A stretch of DNA of 64,000 bases, taken from WS-2 sp036507005 (lineage in GTDB: Bacteria; Eisenbacteria; RBG-16-71-46). The notes beneath the pieces were generated by a model. The model ran no database searches. It saw nothing but the letters and a program-made list of their open reading frames with translations, and had not been told where the DNA came from. This document shows positions 1-8,953 of the stretch, one piece after another; the stretch's first letter is position 1; every line of letters starts with the position of its first letter. The position numbers were made by a program, and so were the translations under genes. The DNA lies in NCBI GenBank assembly GCA_036507005.1, contig DASXQT010000006.1:1-64000 (forward strand), given 5' to 3'.

Positions 1-2
1 CC

Positions 3-707
3 AACGTGCTGCTCCTGCCGCTGGTCGACTTCTGCGAGGCGCGCGGCTTCCACGTCGCCCACGTCATCGGGCTCAAACCCGGGGCCAGCAAGGGCAGCTT
101 CGAGTTCCTGAGCTCGGTGCCCGCGATGACCATCCTCGGCGCCTACATCGTCGCCTACGCGATCCGGATCTACATCATGAACTACTACAAGAACACGCGC
201 GGGAATGGTGTGCCGCTCGACAACAAGGGGTTCTTCGCCGTCGAGCAGATCGTCGCCTCGTTGACCATGGTCGCGCTGGCCGCATTCGTCTTCTTCGCGC
301 CAGGGACGCTCGGCTGGACCGCGCCCCAGGTGACGCAGTTCCACGACGCCGCGAAGCACCCCGATTCCATCGCCATCCTGTCGGGGGTGCCGTTCGGAAT
401 CGTCGCCTTCTTCTCGGTGTTCATCTTCATGTTCAAGGGGCGCACCGCGACGTTCGCCGGACTGGTCAACCGCCTCACTTCGCTGCTCGCGGGCACGACC
501 GCGACGCTCCTGCTCTGGGTGTTCTTCAAGACGAGATTCCCATCGCTCCAGGACTGGATCTCGGTGCTCTTCATCTTGATCGCGGTCTACTTCCTGACCC
601 GCGCGGAGAGGCTCCGGGTGCGCGAGCTCGGCATCCAGCCCGCGATGGCGGCGGGACCCGCGCCGACGCCGCTACCGGTGGGAGGCGCGGCGGTGCGACC
701 GCGCTGA
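3..707 (+). CDS. Multi-pass membrane protein, 5' end outside window
   Basis: The reading frame is already open at the left edge and ends with TGA at 705-707, so only the C-terminal 230 or so residues are seen. A GTG at position 6 could be read as a start, but the coding pattern continues upstream of it, so I treat the gene as partial. The protein has about five or six hydrophobic segments, separated by short loops such as IMNYYKNTRGNG, and a Pro/Ala-rich tail after the last one. I do not recognise the family; a transporter or other integral membrane protein is likely. The next gene is convergent, about 70 bases away. Confidence 0.6.
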   Translation, partial: NVLLLPLVDFCEARGFHVAHVIGLKPGASKGSFEFLSSVPAMTILGAYIVAYAIRIYIMNYYKNTRGNGVPLDNKGFFAVEQIVASLTMVALAAFVFFAPGTLGWTAPQVTQFHDAAKHPDSIAILSGVPFGIVAFFSVFIFMFKGRTATFAGLVNRLTSLLAGTTATLLLWVFFKTRFPSLQDWISVLFILIAVYFLTRAERLRVRELGIQPAMAAGPAPTPLPVGGAAVRPR

Positions 708-756
708 TCCAGGAGCGCCGCGCGATGGCGCGGCGACGGCGCGTCCGTGACGACGA

Positions 757-779
757 GACGGAGGCGCCCGCCTCCCGTC
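757..779. terminator. Possible bidirectional hairpin between convergent genes
   Basis: A stem built on AGGCG/CGCCT, extended by ACGG/CCGT with one bulged base, lies in the gap between the membrane protein and the convergent MFS gene. There is no run of T after it, so an intrinsic terminator is only suggested by its position. Confidence 0.3.
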
Positions 780-780
780 G

Positions 781-2088
781 CTAGTGAGCCGAGACTCCGG
801 GTCGGGGGCGAGCGTTCCAGAGCGTGAGCATGAGGATCGCGCCGGCCACCGAGAAGCCGATCATGCTCGGCGCCCAGGCGCCCCAGCCGTAGCGGTCGAG
901 CAGCAGTCCCATCCCGAACCCGACGAACGATCCGCCGACGTACTGCATGCCGTCGAACATGCCGGCCGCCGTCGCGGCCGCGCGCTTGCCGCCGAAGTCC
1001 ATCGATGCGGTGCCCGAGAGCATCGAGTGCACCATCGAGATCGCGAGCGAGTTGATCGTGAACGCCCAGATGACCGCGGAGAGGCTCGGCGCCTTCCAGA
1101 TGAGGTACAGGCATCCGATCTGGAGTGCGTAACCGATGAACGCGACCGGCGGCCGCCGCGAGCGGAACACCCAGTCCGAGAGCGTGCCGGCCACGAACGC
1201 GCCGGCGATCCCTGCGACGACCACTCCGAGCGCGCCCTTCTGGAACACCGGGTGGTCGAGAGCCAGGTGCTGCGCCTCCTGCATGTAGCGCGGGAACCAC
1301 TCCTCGAATCCCTTGCGCACGAACCCGGTGCAGAACTCGGCCGCGGCGATCGTGATCGCGACCGGGCTGGTGAAGACCCGCTTCGCCACGTAGCCGAGCG
1401 TGATCTTCTCGGTGTCGCCGCTGGTGGCATCCTGGGGATCGAAGTCGGGCAGGCCGGCCTCGGCCGGCGAGTCCCGGACCACGACCGTGGTGAGCACCGC
1501 CATCACCGCGACCACGATCGCGGGCAGGAAGAACTTCCACTGCCACGGCAGCGCCACCACCAGCGAAGTGGTCATGAGCGCGAACACCGCGGCGCGGCCG
1601 CTCTGGATCATCGAGCCGAAGATCGCCGAGAACACCCCGCGCTCGCTGACGTGGAACCAGCCCGAGTTCACCTTGATGAGCGCGAGCGCGCTGTAGGACT
1701 GGAAGTACATGTTGAGGGTCCAGACCGTGGCCAGGTAGGCGAGCAGCACCCCGCCGGTGCCGAGCACGCCGAGGTAGGCGCCGAGGCCGAAGGCCAGGTT
1801 GAAGATCGCCGCGCCCCAGGCCCCGAGGATCATGGCCCGCCGTCCGCCGAAGCGGTCGGCGAGCGGGCCGTTCAGCATCGCGGAGAACCCGTAGATCAGC
1901 GTGGCGACGCTGAGGATCGCGCCCACCTGGGCCCTGCTCCAGCCGTAGGTGTCGGAGAGCGACTTGTTGGCGAAGCCGAAGTTGTACCGCGCCATGTACA
2001 TGGCCGCGTACGTGAAGCCCATCACCAGCCAGTTCTGGGTGCGGCGCAGGCGGAACTCGGGGGTGTGGCGGGGGCGGCGCAACCGCAT
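781..2088 (-). CDS. MFS transporter, organophosphate:phosphate antiporter (GlpT/UhpT) type
   Basis: A 435-residue protein with about 12 membrane segments. The N-terminus carries the signature of the OPA family of MFS carriers: YMARYNFGFANKSL, then SRAQVGAILSVATLIYG and the loop 2-3 motif GPLADRFGGRRAMI. Members of this family exchange phosphorylated sugars or glycerol-3-phosphate for phosphate across the inner membrane; the substrate cannot be read from sequence. The frame continues upstream to 2544, but that part is not transporter-like. The ATG at 2088 gives the usual family length and sits just downstream of a good promoter candidate at 2138-2166. Confidence 0.85.
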   Translation of the reverse strand: MRLRRPRHTPEFRLRRTQNWLVMGFTYAAMYMARYNFGFANKSLSDTYGWSRAQVGAILSVATLIYGFSAMLNGPLADRFGGRRAMILGAWGAAIFNLAFGLGAYLGVLGTGGVLLAYLATVWTLNMYFQSYSALALIKVNSGWFHVSERGVFSAIFGSMIQSGRAAVFALMTTSLVVALPWQWKFFLPAIVVAVMAVLTTVVVRDSPAEAGLPDFDPQDATSGDTEKITLGYVAKRVFTSPVAITIAAAEFCTGFVRKGFEEWFPRYMQEAQHLALDHPVFQKGALGVVVAGIAGAFVAGTLSDWVFRSRRPPVAFIGYALQIGCLYLIWKAPSLSAVIWAFTINSLAISMVHSMLSGTASMDFGGKRAAATAAGMFDGMQYVGGSFVGFGMGLLLDRYGWGAWAPSMIGFSVAGAILMLTLWNARPRPGVSAH

Positions 2089-2137
2089 GGAGTCTCCGGG
2101 CGAGCCGAGCGGCGTTCCGGTAACGGATTGTGCCGCG

Positions 2138-2166
2138 GTTGTACGCGGTCGCCGAAGGCGGGTCAA
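2138..2166 (-). promoter_or_regulatory. Candidate sigma-70-type promoter of the MFS gene
   Basis: On the minus strand TTGACC (2166-2161) is followed after 17 bases by TACAAC (2143-2138). Transcription would start near 2131, about 43 bases before the ATG at 2088. Confidence 0.5.
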
Positions 2167-2290
2167 GGCGGGGGAGTACGGGTTGCCGGAATGCGCTCCG
2201 CCTTCCGGCGCGCCGTGTCGAGCAACCTCTCGGCCGTCTCGTTCGTCCATTGGAGCGCTGGCCGGCTCGGGCCGTCCGGCCGCGGCCGGT

Positions 2291-2319
2291 CTGGCAATTC
2301 CGCGCCAACCCGCTAGAAT
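2291..2319 (+). promoter_or_regulatory. Candidate promoter of the outer-membrane receptor gene
   Basis: CTGGCA (2291-2296), a 17-base spacer and TAGAAT (2314-2319) resemble -35 and -10 boxes. The start would fall near 2326, about 40 bases upstream of the ATG at 2365. It diverges from the MFS promoter within a 276-base intergenic region. Confidence 0.5.
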
Positions 2320-2364
2320 TGCTGGCCGTCGGAGAGACGCATCCCACGCGGGAGGACCACTCCC

Positions 2365-5241
2365 ATGCAACGTCGCGCGGCCCTGCTCACAAGCCTCCTG
2401 CTCGTCGTCCCGGCCCTCTCGCACGCTCAGGGCACGGGACCTATGGCGAGCCTCCACGGCCGGTTCCGCGACGTCACCACGCAGGCCGCGGTTCCCGGCG
2501 TCCAGGTCAAGCTCACCAGCGTCGCCGACTCCGCCGACGTCCACCGTGCGATCGCCAAGGACGACGGCACGTTCGAGGTCACGGGGCTCGGCCTCGCCAG
2601 CTACCGGCTCGAGGCGACACGCCTCGGCTACGCGCCGCTTTCGACCGTGATCCCCGTCACGAAGAAGGCCCAGGACGCCGGCGTCCTGGCGCTCACACCC
2701 CAGTCGATCCCGGTCGGCGGCGTCACCGTGACCGAGTCGCCGCCGTCCGCGGTCCAGAATGCCGACACCACCGAATACCGCTCAGGCGCGGTCAAGACCG
2801 AGAGGGGCGCGACCGCCGAGGACCTGGTGCAGAAGCTCCCCGGCGTCACGATGGAAGGGGGACAGATCAAGGCGCACGGCGAGACCGTGCAGCAGGTGCT
2901 CGTGAACGGCCGGCCATTCTTCGGCAGCGATCCGACCGCGGCGATGCGCAACCTGCCCGCCGAGGTGGTGGACCGCATCCAGGTGTACGACAAGCAGAGC
3001 GACCAGGCCGAGTTCAGCGGGTTCGACGACGGCCAGGCGCAGCGCACGATGAACTTCATCCTGCGCGACCAGAAGATCCAGTTCGGCAAGGCGTACGCGG
3101 GCGGCGGCGACCAGGATCGTTACCAGGCGGGCGGCAACCTGAGCGTCGTGCGGGGCGCGACGCGGCTGACCACGGTCGGGATGTCGAACAACATCAACCA
3201 GCGCAACTTCTCGCCCCAGGACCTGTTCGGCGGAGGCGCGGGCGGCCCGCGCATCATGAACTTTGGCGGCCGCGGCGGGCGCGGAGGGGGCGACAACGTC
3301 TTCCGGAATGGCGGCGGCTCCGGCGGGCGCCAGTTCGACGCCAGCAGCTTCCTGGTCGGGCAGCAGTCGGGGATCAGCACCACCCACTCGGGCGGCCTCA
3401 ACTACTCCGGGCAGTGGGGCCGGAGCCTCGCCGTCACCTCGAGCGTGTTCGCGAGCGCGATCGACACCGACAACCTCCAGACCCTCACCCGCCAGTACCT
3501 GCCGCCCCAGGACTCGCTCGCCTTCTACGACCAGCGCGCCGTCACCGACAACCTCAACCGCAACCAGCGCATCGACGCGCGGGTGGAGTGGACACCCGAC
3601 TCGCTCAACTCGGTGATCTGGCAGCCGCGCCTCTACTTCCAGGGCACCGACGCGTCCAGCGACGCCGGCGCCGCCAACACCACGGAGCAGGGCAGCGCGG
3701 TGAGCGCTTCGACCGGCCGCACCACCGAGTCCAACGACGGCAACAACCTCTCGAGCCGCCTCACGCTCCGCCACCGCTTCGCGACCCGCGGCCGCAACGT
3801 GTCCGCCGAGATCAACCTCGGGCACACCGGGCGCGATGGGCATTCCGCTCAGCGCTCGCTCACCGAGTCCTTCGGCGCCTCCGCGGCGCCCGCCGACACG
3901 CTCGACCAGCGTTCCACGGCCGAGACCGCGACCAACTCGTTCTCGACCCGCATCGCCTTCACGGAACCGCTGAGCGAGCGCTTCAAGCTCCAGGCGATCT
4001 ACCAGCCTTCGCTCACCCGCAGCTCGTCCGACCCGCGCGGCCACGACTTCGACCCCGCGACCGGCGGATACACGCGGCTCGACAGCACGCTGTCCAACTC
4101 GTTCCGGAACCGCAACACGGTCCACAACGGCGGTCTGGCGCTGCTCTATACACGCGGCCCCTGGAAGCTGCACACCAACGTCTCGTACGAGCACACCCGG
4201 CTCCGTTCGGACCAGACGTTCCCCGCCACCCGCACCGTCGACCGCACGTTCGACGACTTCGTGCCCTCGGTGACGCTGACCGGCACGTTCGCGAACCGCC
4301 GCAACCTGCGGCTCTCGTGGCGCACCTCGTCCTCGGCGCCGACCATCGGGCAGCTCCAGAACGTGGTCAACAACTCGAACCCGCTCTCGCTCTCGACCGG
4401 CAATCCCGGCCTGCGGACCGCCTACAGCCAGACGCTGTCGCTGCGATTGTCCGAGGCCGACCCCGCGCGCTCGCGCGCCCGGTTCGCCTTCCTCACCGTG
4501 ACGCGCACCTCGCATCCGATCGGCAACTCGACCTTCACCGCCCCGGCCGACACCACCGTGGAAGGGGTCGTCCTCGCGCGCGGCACGCGGCTCACCCGGC
4601 CGGTCAACCTGGACGAGTCCTGGAACGCGAACCTGTTCGCCGTCTACAGCCGGCCCCTCAAGCTTCTGAAGAGCATCCTGAGCCTCAACGGCGGCGGCAC
4701 CCTTTCCCGCACGCCGGCGCTGATCAACGGCGCGACCAACCTCTCGAAGACCTACGCGATTCGCTCCGGCGTCGTGCTGTCCAGCAACATCAGCGAGAAC
4801 CTCGACTTCACCGTGTCCTACTGGGGCACCTACAACCTCGCGCGCAGCACGCTGACCACGGCCAGCGCCGGCGACTACTTCACCCACAACGCCAGCCTGC
4901 GGCTCAACGCCGTGGTGGGCCCGGGGATCGTGCTGCGCCAGGAGGTGAGCCACAACCTGCAGAGCGGCGTGCCCTCGGCCTACGGGCAGGACGTGGTGCT
5001 CATGAACAGCACGATCGGCAAGAAGCTCCTGAAGGACGGGCGCGGCGAATTCCGGATCACCGCCACCGACGTGCTGCGCGAGGACCGCAGCGTAAGCCGC
5101 AGCGTCACCGAGAGCTACGTGGAGGACTCGCGCGACCGCGCGCTCGGGCGCTACGTGCAGGCCGTGTTCACCTACACGTTCCGCTCCGGCGCGGGTCCGG
5201 GCATGGGGATGGAGACGCCGGGCATCCACCTGCGGCCGTAG
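2365..5241 (+). CDS. TonB-dependent receptor-like outer-membrane beta-barrel protein
   Basis: A 958-residue protein with a signal peptide (MQRRAALLTSLLLVVPALSHAQ). Residues about 30-105 form a carboxypeptidase-regulatory-like (CarboxypepD_reg) domain. A plug-like region at about 130-235 contains AEDLVQKLPGVTMEGG, VNGRPFFGSDP and FSGFDDGQAQRTMNF, as in the OMP_b-brl_3 family of the FCB group. The rest is barrel, with a Gly/Arg-rich insert (GGRGGRGGGDN) near 300. A good ribosome site, GGAGG at 2351-2355, lies nine bases before the ATG. The ligand is unknown: no transporter partner is adjacent and the MFS gene is divergent. The end (GMETPGIHLRP) runs past the usual terminal aromatic residue. Confidence 0.85.
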   Translation: MQRRAALLTSLLLVVPALSHAQGTGPMASLHGRFRDVTTQAAVPGVQVKLTSVADSADVHRAIAKDDGTFEVTGLGLASYRLEATRLGYAPLSTVIPVTKKAQDAGVLALTPQSIPVGGVTVTESPPSAVQNADTTEYRSGAVKTERGATAEDLVQKLPGVTMEGGQIKAHGETVQQVLVNGRPFFGSDPTAAMRNLPAEVVDRIQVYDKQSDQAEFSGFDDGQAQRTMNFILRDQKIQFGKAYAGGGDQDRYQAGGNLSVVRGATRLTTVGMSNNINQRNFSPQDLFGGGAGGPRIMNFGGRGGRGGGDNVFRNGGGSGGRQFDASSFLVGQQSGISTTHSGGLNYSGQWGRSLAVTSSVFASAIDTDNLQTLTRQYLPPQDSLAFYDQRAVTDNLNRNQRIDARVEWTPDSLNSVIWQPRLYFQGTDASSDAGAANTTEQGSAVSASTGRTTESNDGNNLSSRLTLRHRFATRGRNVSAEINLGHTGRDGHSAQRSLTESFGASAAPADTLDQRSTAETATNSFSTRIAFTEPLSERFKLQAIYQPSLTRSSSDPRGHDFDPATGGYTRLDSTLSNSFRNRNTVHNGGLALLYTRGPWKLHTNVSYEHTRLRSDQTFPATRTVDRTFDDFVPSVTLTGTFANRRNLRLSWRTSSSAPTIGQLQNVVNNSNPLSLSTGNPGLRTAYSQTLSLRLSEADPARSRARFAFLTVTRTSHPIGNSTFTAPADTTVEGVVLARGTRLTRPVNLDESWNANLFAVYSRPLKLLKSILSLNGGGTLSRTPALINGATNLSKTYAIRSGVVLSSNISENLDFTVSYWGTYNLARSTLTTASAGDYFTHNASLRLNAVVGPGIVLRQEVSHNLQSGVPSAYGQDVVLMNSTIGKKLLKDGRGEFRITATDVLREDRSVSRSVTESYVEDSRDRALGRYVQAVFTYTFRSGAGPGMGMETPGIHLRP

Positions 5242-5337
5242 CCGCCGCCCTCGTTTTCGGGCTGGATCATCGGCGGCGGTTGCGACACCATCATGGGCGC
5301 TTTGGCCGAGCCCGACTTCTTCCTCCGAGGTGATCCC

Positions 5338-6636
5338 ATGGCTCGCAGAAATGCCTCACACGCGCGCGCCGCGCTCGCGTCCAGCGCCCTGCTCGCCGCG
5401 GCGCTCTGCGCTCGCGGCGCCTTCGCCAGCGACTGCACCCGCACGTCGGTCGGCTTCGTTCCCCTGATCGATCTCGGGACCGGGACCTACCACGGCTTCA
5501 CGGGCGGACTCTATCCCGGCGGCGCCAATTCCCGCCCGCCGGCCCACGATTCCGCGGGGCTCGCGATCGCGGCCGCGATCGAGCCGCTGGACACGCTCGG
5601 CAATCCCGACCCGGTGAACGGCCGCATCGTGCTGATCTCGATCGGGATGAGCAACGCCACCCAGGAATTCAGCGCGTTCGTGCCCAAGGCGATGGGCGAT
5701 CCCGGGCGCCACCCGCGGCTGCTGGTGATCGACTGCGCGAAGGGCGGGCAGGCGACGCAGGATATCCGCCGGCCCGACGCCGCTTACTGGGACACGGTGG
5801 CAACCCGATTGCGAGGGCACGGGTCCTCGCCGCTCCAGGCGCAGGCGGCGTGGATCAAGGAGGCCCGGCGCGGTCCCACCGAGCCTTTCCCGGCATCGGC
5901 CGAGTCGCTCACCAACGATCTCGGCACGATCGTTCGCATCCTGCACGGCAAGCTGCCCAACCTGCGCCTCGCCTACCTCACGAGCCGCATCTACGCCGGA
6001 TACGCCACCTCGACGCTCAACCCCGAGCCCTACGCCTACGAGTCGGGCTTCGCGGTGCGCTGGCTGATCGAGGCGCAGATCGCGGGTGTGGATAGCCTCG
6101 AGTTCGATCCGGAACGCGGACCCGTCCGGTCCCCCTGGCTGTCGTGGGGGCCGTACCTGTGGGCCGACGGCCTCACACCCCGCAGCGACGGGCTGATCTG
6201 GCGCTGCGAGGACTTCCAGAGCGACGGCACGCACCCTTCCGCGAGCGGGCGCGACCTCGTGGCCGACAGCCTGCTCGCGTTCTTCAAGGGCGACGCGACC
6301 ACGACACCGTGGTTCGTGAGTCCCGGCACCGTGTCGGTCGAGGCGCGCGGGATCCGCAGCGAGCCGCGGCTCTCGATCGCGCCCAATCCCGCGCGCCCGG
6401 GCGTCGAGATCGCATTCGCGACCGCGACCGGGCCATGGCGGCTCGAGATCCTCGACCTCGGCGGCCGCCGGGTGCGCGCGCTCGCGCGCGGCGCGGGGGA
6501 GGGAGTGCGCGTGACGCGCCGCTGGGACGGGCGCGACGACTCGGGCGTGGTGGCGCGCGCCGGTCTCTACTGGGTGCGTCTCATCTCGGGCGACGGCTCG
6601 CGGGCGAGCCGCGTGGTGTGGCTCGGGGGGGATTGA
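5338..6636 (+). CDS. Secreted SGNH-like hydrolase with C-terminal FlgD-like/sorting module
   Basis: A 432-residue protein with signal peptide (ending about GAFAS). The start at 5338 is preferred over an upstream ATG at 5293 because CGAGG precedes it at normal distance and it gives a clean signal sequence. Motifs typical of SGNH/GDSL-type enzymes are visible: ISIGMSN (possible Ser nucleophile), CAKGGQATQDI, and FQSDGTHPSASG carrying the Asp-x-x-His pair. The last 90 residues (SIAPNPARPGVEIAF, LDLGGRRVRAL, WDGRDDSG, GLYWVRL) are a FlgD-like Ig/Por-type module, used for export or surface anchoring in FCB bacteria. The hydrolase call is from motifs only. The next gene is convergent, ten bases away. 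Confidence 0.65.
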   Translation: MARRNASHARAALASSALLAAALCARGAFASDCTRTSVGFVPLIDLGTGTYHGFTGGLYPGGANSRPPAHDSAGLAIAAAIEPLDTLGNPDPVNGRIVLISIGMSNATQEFSAFVPKAMGDPGRHPRLLVIDCAKGGQATQDIRRPDAAYWDTVATRLRGHGSSPLQAQAAWIKEARRGPTEPFPASAESLTNDLGTIVRILHGKLPNLRLAYLTSRIYAGYATSTLNPEPYAYESGFAVRWLIEAQIAGVDSLEFDPERGPVRSPWLSWGPYLWADGLTPRSDGLIWRCEDFQSDGTHPSASGRDLVADSLLAFFKGDATTTPWFVSPGTVSVEARGIRSEPRLSIAPNPARPGVEIAFATATGPWRLEILDLGGRRVRALARGAGEGVRVTRRWDGRDDSGVVARAGLYWVRLISGDGSRASRVVWLGGD

Positions 6637-6646
6637 ATCCCCTCCT

Positions 6647-8953
6647 TCAGAACTCCACGTCGAGCTGCGCGATCGCGTGCCGGGTCGCGGCGGGCACGAA
6701 GTGGGCCACGTAGTTGCCGCCCGTGTCGTAGTCGAAATAGCCTCCGGTCTCGTACTTCTTGTCGAGCACGTTGAACACCCGCACCCGGAGCGCCCACTGG
6801 GCGCCGCCCCCGAACGGCCGCTGGTAGCCCGCGGTAAGGTTGAGCATGGTGTGCGGGGCGATGCGGCCGCTCGGGTCCTCGCCGTTGTCGAGGAAGATCT
6901 CGCCGACGTGCTGGGTCTCCGCGCCGAGCAGGACGCCCTTCCACACCAGCCGCCCCGAGGCGTTGGCGATCACGGAGGGAAAGAAGCCGATGGTCTGCCC
7001 GTCGCGGCTCACGCTCGTGAGGGGGTCGAGCTGCTCCTTGAAGTCCACGAAGTGGTTGTCGCCGAGCGTGCCGTTGGCGTCGAGCGCGATCGAGACGTCG
7101 CGCGCGGGCCGGGCCTCGGTCGCGAGCGCCAGCTCCACCCCCTGGTGCACGGAGCGCGCGGCGTTGGTGGTGATCCAGTCGTAGAAGTTGGCGTTGAACT
7201 GGAAGTCCACCAACTCGTCGCGGAAGTCCATGAGGAACAGGTTGGCGCTCGCGGTCACGCCGCGCAGTGCCAGGGTCCCGCCCAGCTCGTAGTCGCTCAC
7301 CTTCTCGGGTTTGACCAGGGGGCCCTCGGCGATCCCGCGCGCGGGGTCGTAGCGATCGTAGTAGGGCACGCCGACGCCCTGCTCGCCCTTGAACAGATCC
7401 ACGAAGCGCGGCTCGCGCTCGGAATACGACCACGATCCGAACACGCTCAGGTTCTCGCGCGGCCGCCAGGTGGCGCCGAGGCGCGGCACGGCGAAGTCGT
7501 AGCCCTGATCGAAGCGGTTGCCGTCGAACCGGTCGCCGCGCAGGAAGTAGCTCTGGTGGCGCCACGCGAGATCGCCGGTCACAGTGAGCGGCGCGACCGG
7601 CCGCCACTCTTCGCGCAGGAAGAGGCCGCCCGCGAAGGTGCGCGGATGGTAGTCGTAGTACCGGTGGGCACTCGGGGTGCCCGCGGGCAGCCCGTTCCCG
7701 CCCAGCACCTCGCCCCAGTGGTGGCCGTCGTGGAACCGCAGCTCGCCGCCCACGATCAGCTCGCCGTCCGGATGGGTGATGCGGAGCCGCGGGATCCAGC
7801 CGTAATGCTGGTTCGCGACCGTGCGCCGCCGCACCAGGTCGGTGAGGACGCCGCGGTAGACGCCGCCCACCACGATCGGGTTCCCGTTCCCGTCCTGCAG
7901 GTAGTAGCCGGGCGGGAGGCGCGAGCCGTCCGCGGTGTAGAGCGTGTCGAGCCGGTAGCTGGAGAGCGCTTCGCCTTTGCGCTCCTCGTCGTAGTAGCCG
8001 CGGCCGTCGAACCAGAACAGCGTCTGCGTGAGCGCGAGCCCCTGCCGGGGCGACCACGAATGCACCATCTCGTAGTGGGGCTCGAAGAAGTGGTCGGCTT
8101 CGTAGGGGTAGGTGAGGGGATTGAAGCGCCGGTCGCGCTCGGCGCTGCCGGTGAGCCCGCCGTCGAGCACCGAGCGCGGAGCGCCCTTGTAGGCGAGGTG
8201 GGTCTCCTCGGGCCCGCCGAACGCGCTCACGGCGAGCGACTGGCGGCCGAAGAGCTTGCGCGCGCCGAAGTAGTAGGACCAGAGGTGCGACCATGACTGG
8301 TCGCGGTAGCCGTCGGTCTCGATGCGCGAGTAGCGCCCGTAGTAGCTCCAGCCGCCCGGGAGCCGCCCCGAGCCCATCTCGACCATCGCGCGGCGCGTGC
8401 GGTAGTCACCGTAGGCCAGGCTCGCGCGCGCGATTCGATCGTCGGAGAAGGGCGAGGTCTCGAGGTTCACCGCCCCGCCGACCGAGGCGGCTCCGTAGAG
8501 CGCCGCGCCCACGCCACGCTGCACCTGCAGCTCCGAGGTGGAAGCGAGCAGGTCGGGATGGTCGATCCAGTAGACCTCGTGCGACTCGGGATCGTTGAGC
8601 GGCACACCGTCGATCAGCACGCTGATCCGGCGTTGCGGGAAGCCGCGCACCGAGAGATACGAGTAGCCGATGCCGTTGCCGGCGTCGGAATAGGCGTAGG
8701 CTCCGGGGAGCGCGGCGAGCGCCATGGGCGTGTCCTGCCCCCAGTCGAGGCGCTGGAGCTCGGCGCGCGTGAGCACCGAGCGCGCGATCGGCGTGCGATC
8801 GCCCGCGCGCGACGTGCTCACCACGATCTCGGGGAGCGGAACGATCCGCTGGAGCGTGTCCCCCTCCGCGCCGTGCGCGGGCATCCACGCCGCCCCGAGC
8901 GCGAGCGGGGCGGCGACCAGCGCGGCCGGCCAGAGCGCGTTCCTATTCCTCAT
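6647..8953 (-). CDS. TonB-dependent receptor, predicted thiamine (precursor) receptor
   Basis: A 768-residue outer-membrane receptor: signal peptide (MRNRNALWPAALV... to about AHGAEG), a TonB-box-like LPEIVVSTS, a plug domain with SVRGFPQRRISVLIDGVPLN and GVGAALYGAASVGGAVNLET, then a 22-strand-type barrel ending in the terminal aromatic QLDVEF. Its ATG overlaps the stop of the SSS symporter by four bases (ATGA), and GGAGG of the ribosome site lies inside the symporter's last codons, so the two are translationally coupled. Both lie downstream of a TPP riboswitch, which points to thiamine, its pyrimidine/thiazole moiety or a phosphate ester as ligand. TPP-regulated receptors of this kind (OMR1) are known in Bacteroidetes. 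Confidence 0.85.
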   Translation of the reverse strand: MRNRNALWPAALVAAPLALGAAWMPAHGAEGDTLQRIVPLPEIVVSTSRAGDRTPIARSVLTRAELQRLDWGQDTPMALAALPGAYAYSDAGNGIGYSYLSVRGFPQRRISVLIDGVPLNDPESHEVYWIDHPDLLASTSELQVQRGVGAALYGAASVGGAVNLETSPFSDDRIARASLAYGDYRTRRAMVEMGSGRLPGGWSYYGRYSRIETDGYRDQSWSHLWSYYFGARKLFGRQSLAVSAFGGPEETHLAYKGAPRSVLDGGLTGSAERDRRFNPLTYPYEADHFFEPHYEMVHSWSPRQGLALTQTLFWFDGRGYYDEERKGEALSSYRLDTLYTADGSRLPPGYYLQDGNGNPIVVGGVYRGVLTDLVRRRTVANQHYGWIPRLRITHPDGELIVGGELRFHDGHHWGEVLGGNGLPAGTPSAHRYYDYHPRTFAGGLFLREEWRPVAPLTVTGDLAWRHQSYFLRGDRFDGNRFDQGYDFAVPRLGATWRPRENLSVFGSWSYSEREPRFVDLFKGEQGVGVPYYDRYDPARGIAEGPLVKPEKVSDYELGGTLALRGVTASANLFLMDFRDELVDFQFNANFYDWITTNAARSVHQGVELALATEARPARDVSIALDANGTLGDNHFVDFKEQLDPLTSVSRDGQTIGFFPSVIANASGRLVWKGVLLGAETQHVGEIFLDNGEDPSGRIAPHTMLNLTAGYQRPFGGGAQWALRVRVFNVLDKKYETGGYFDYDTGGNYVAHFVPAATRHAIAQLDVEF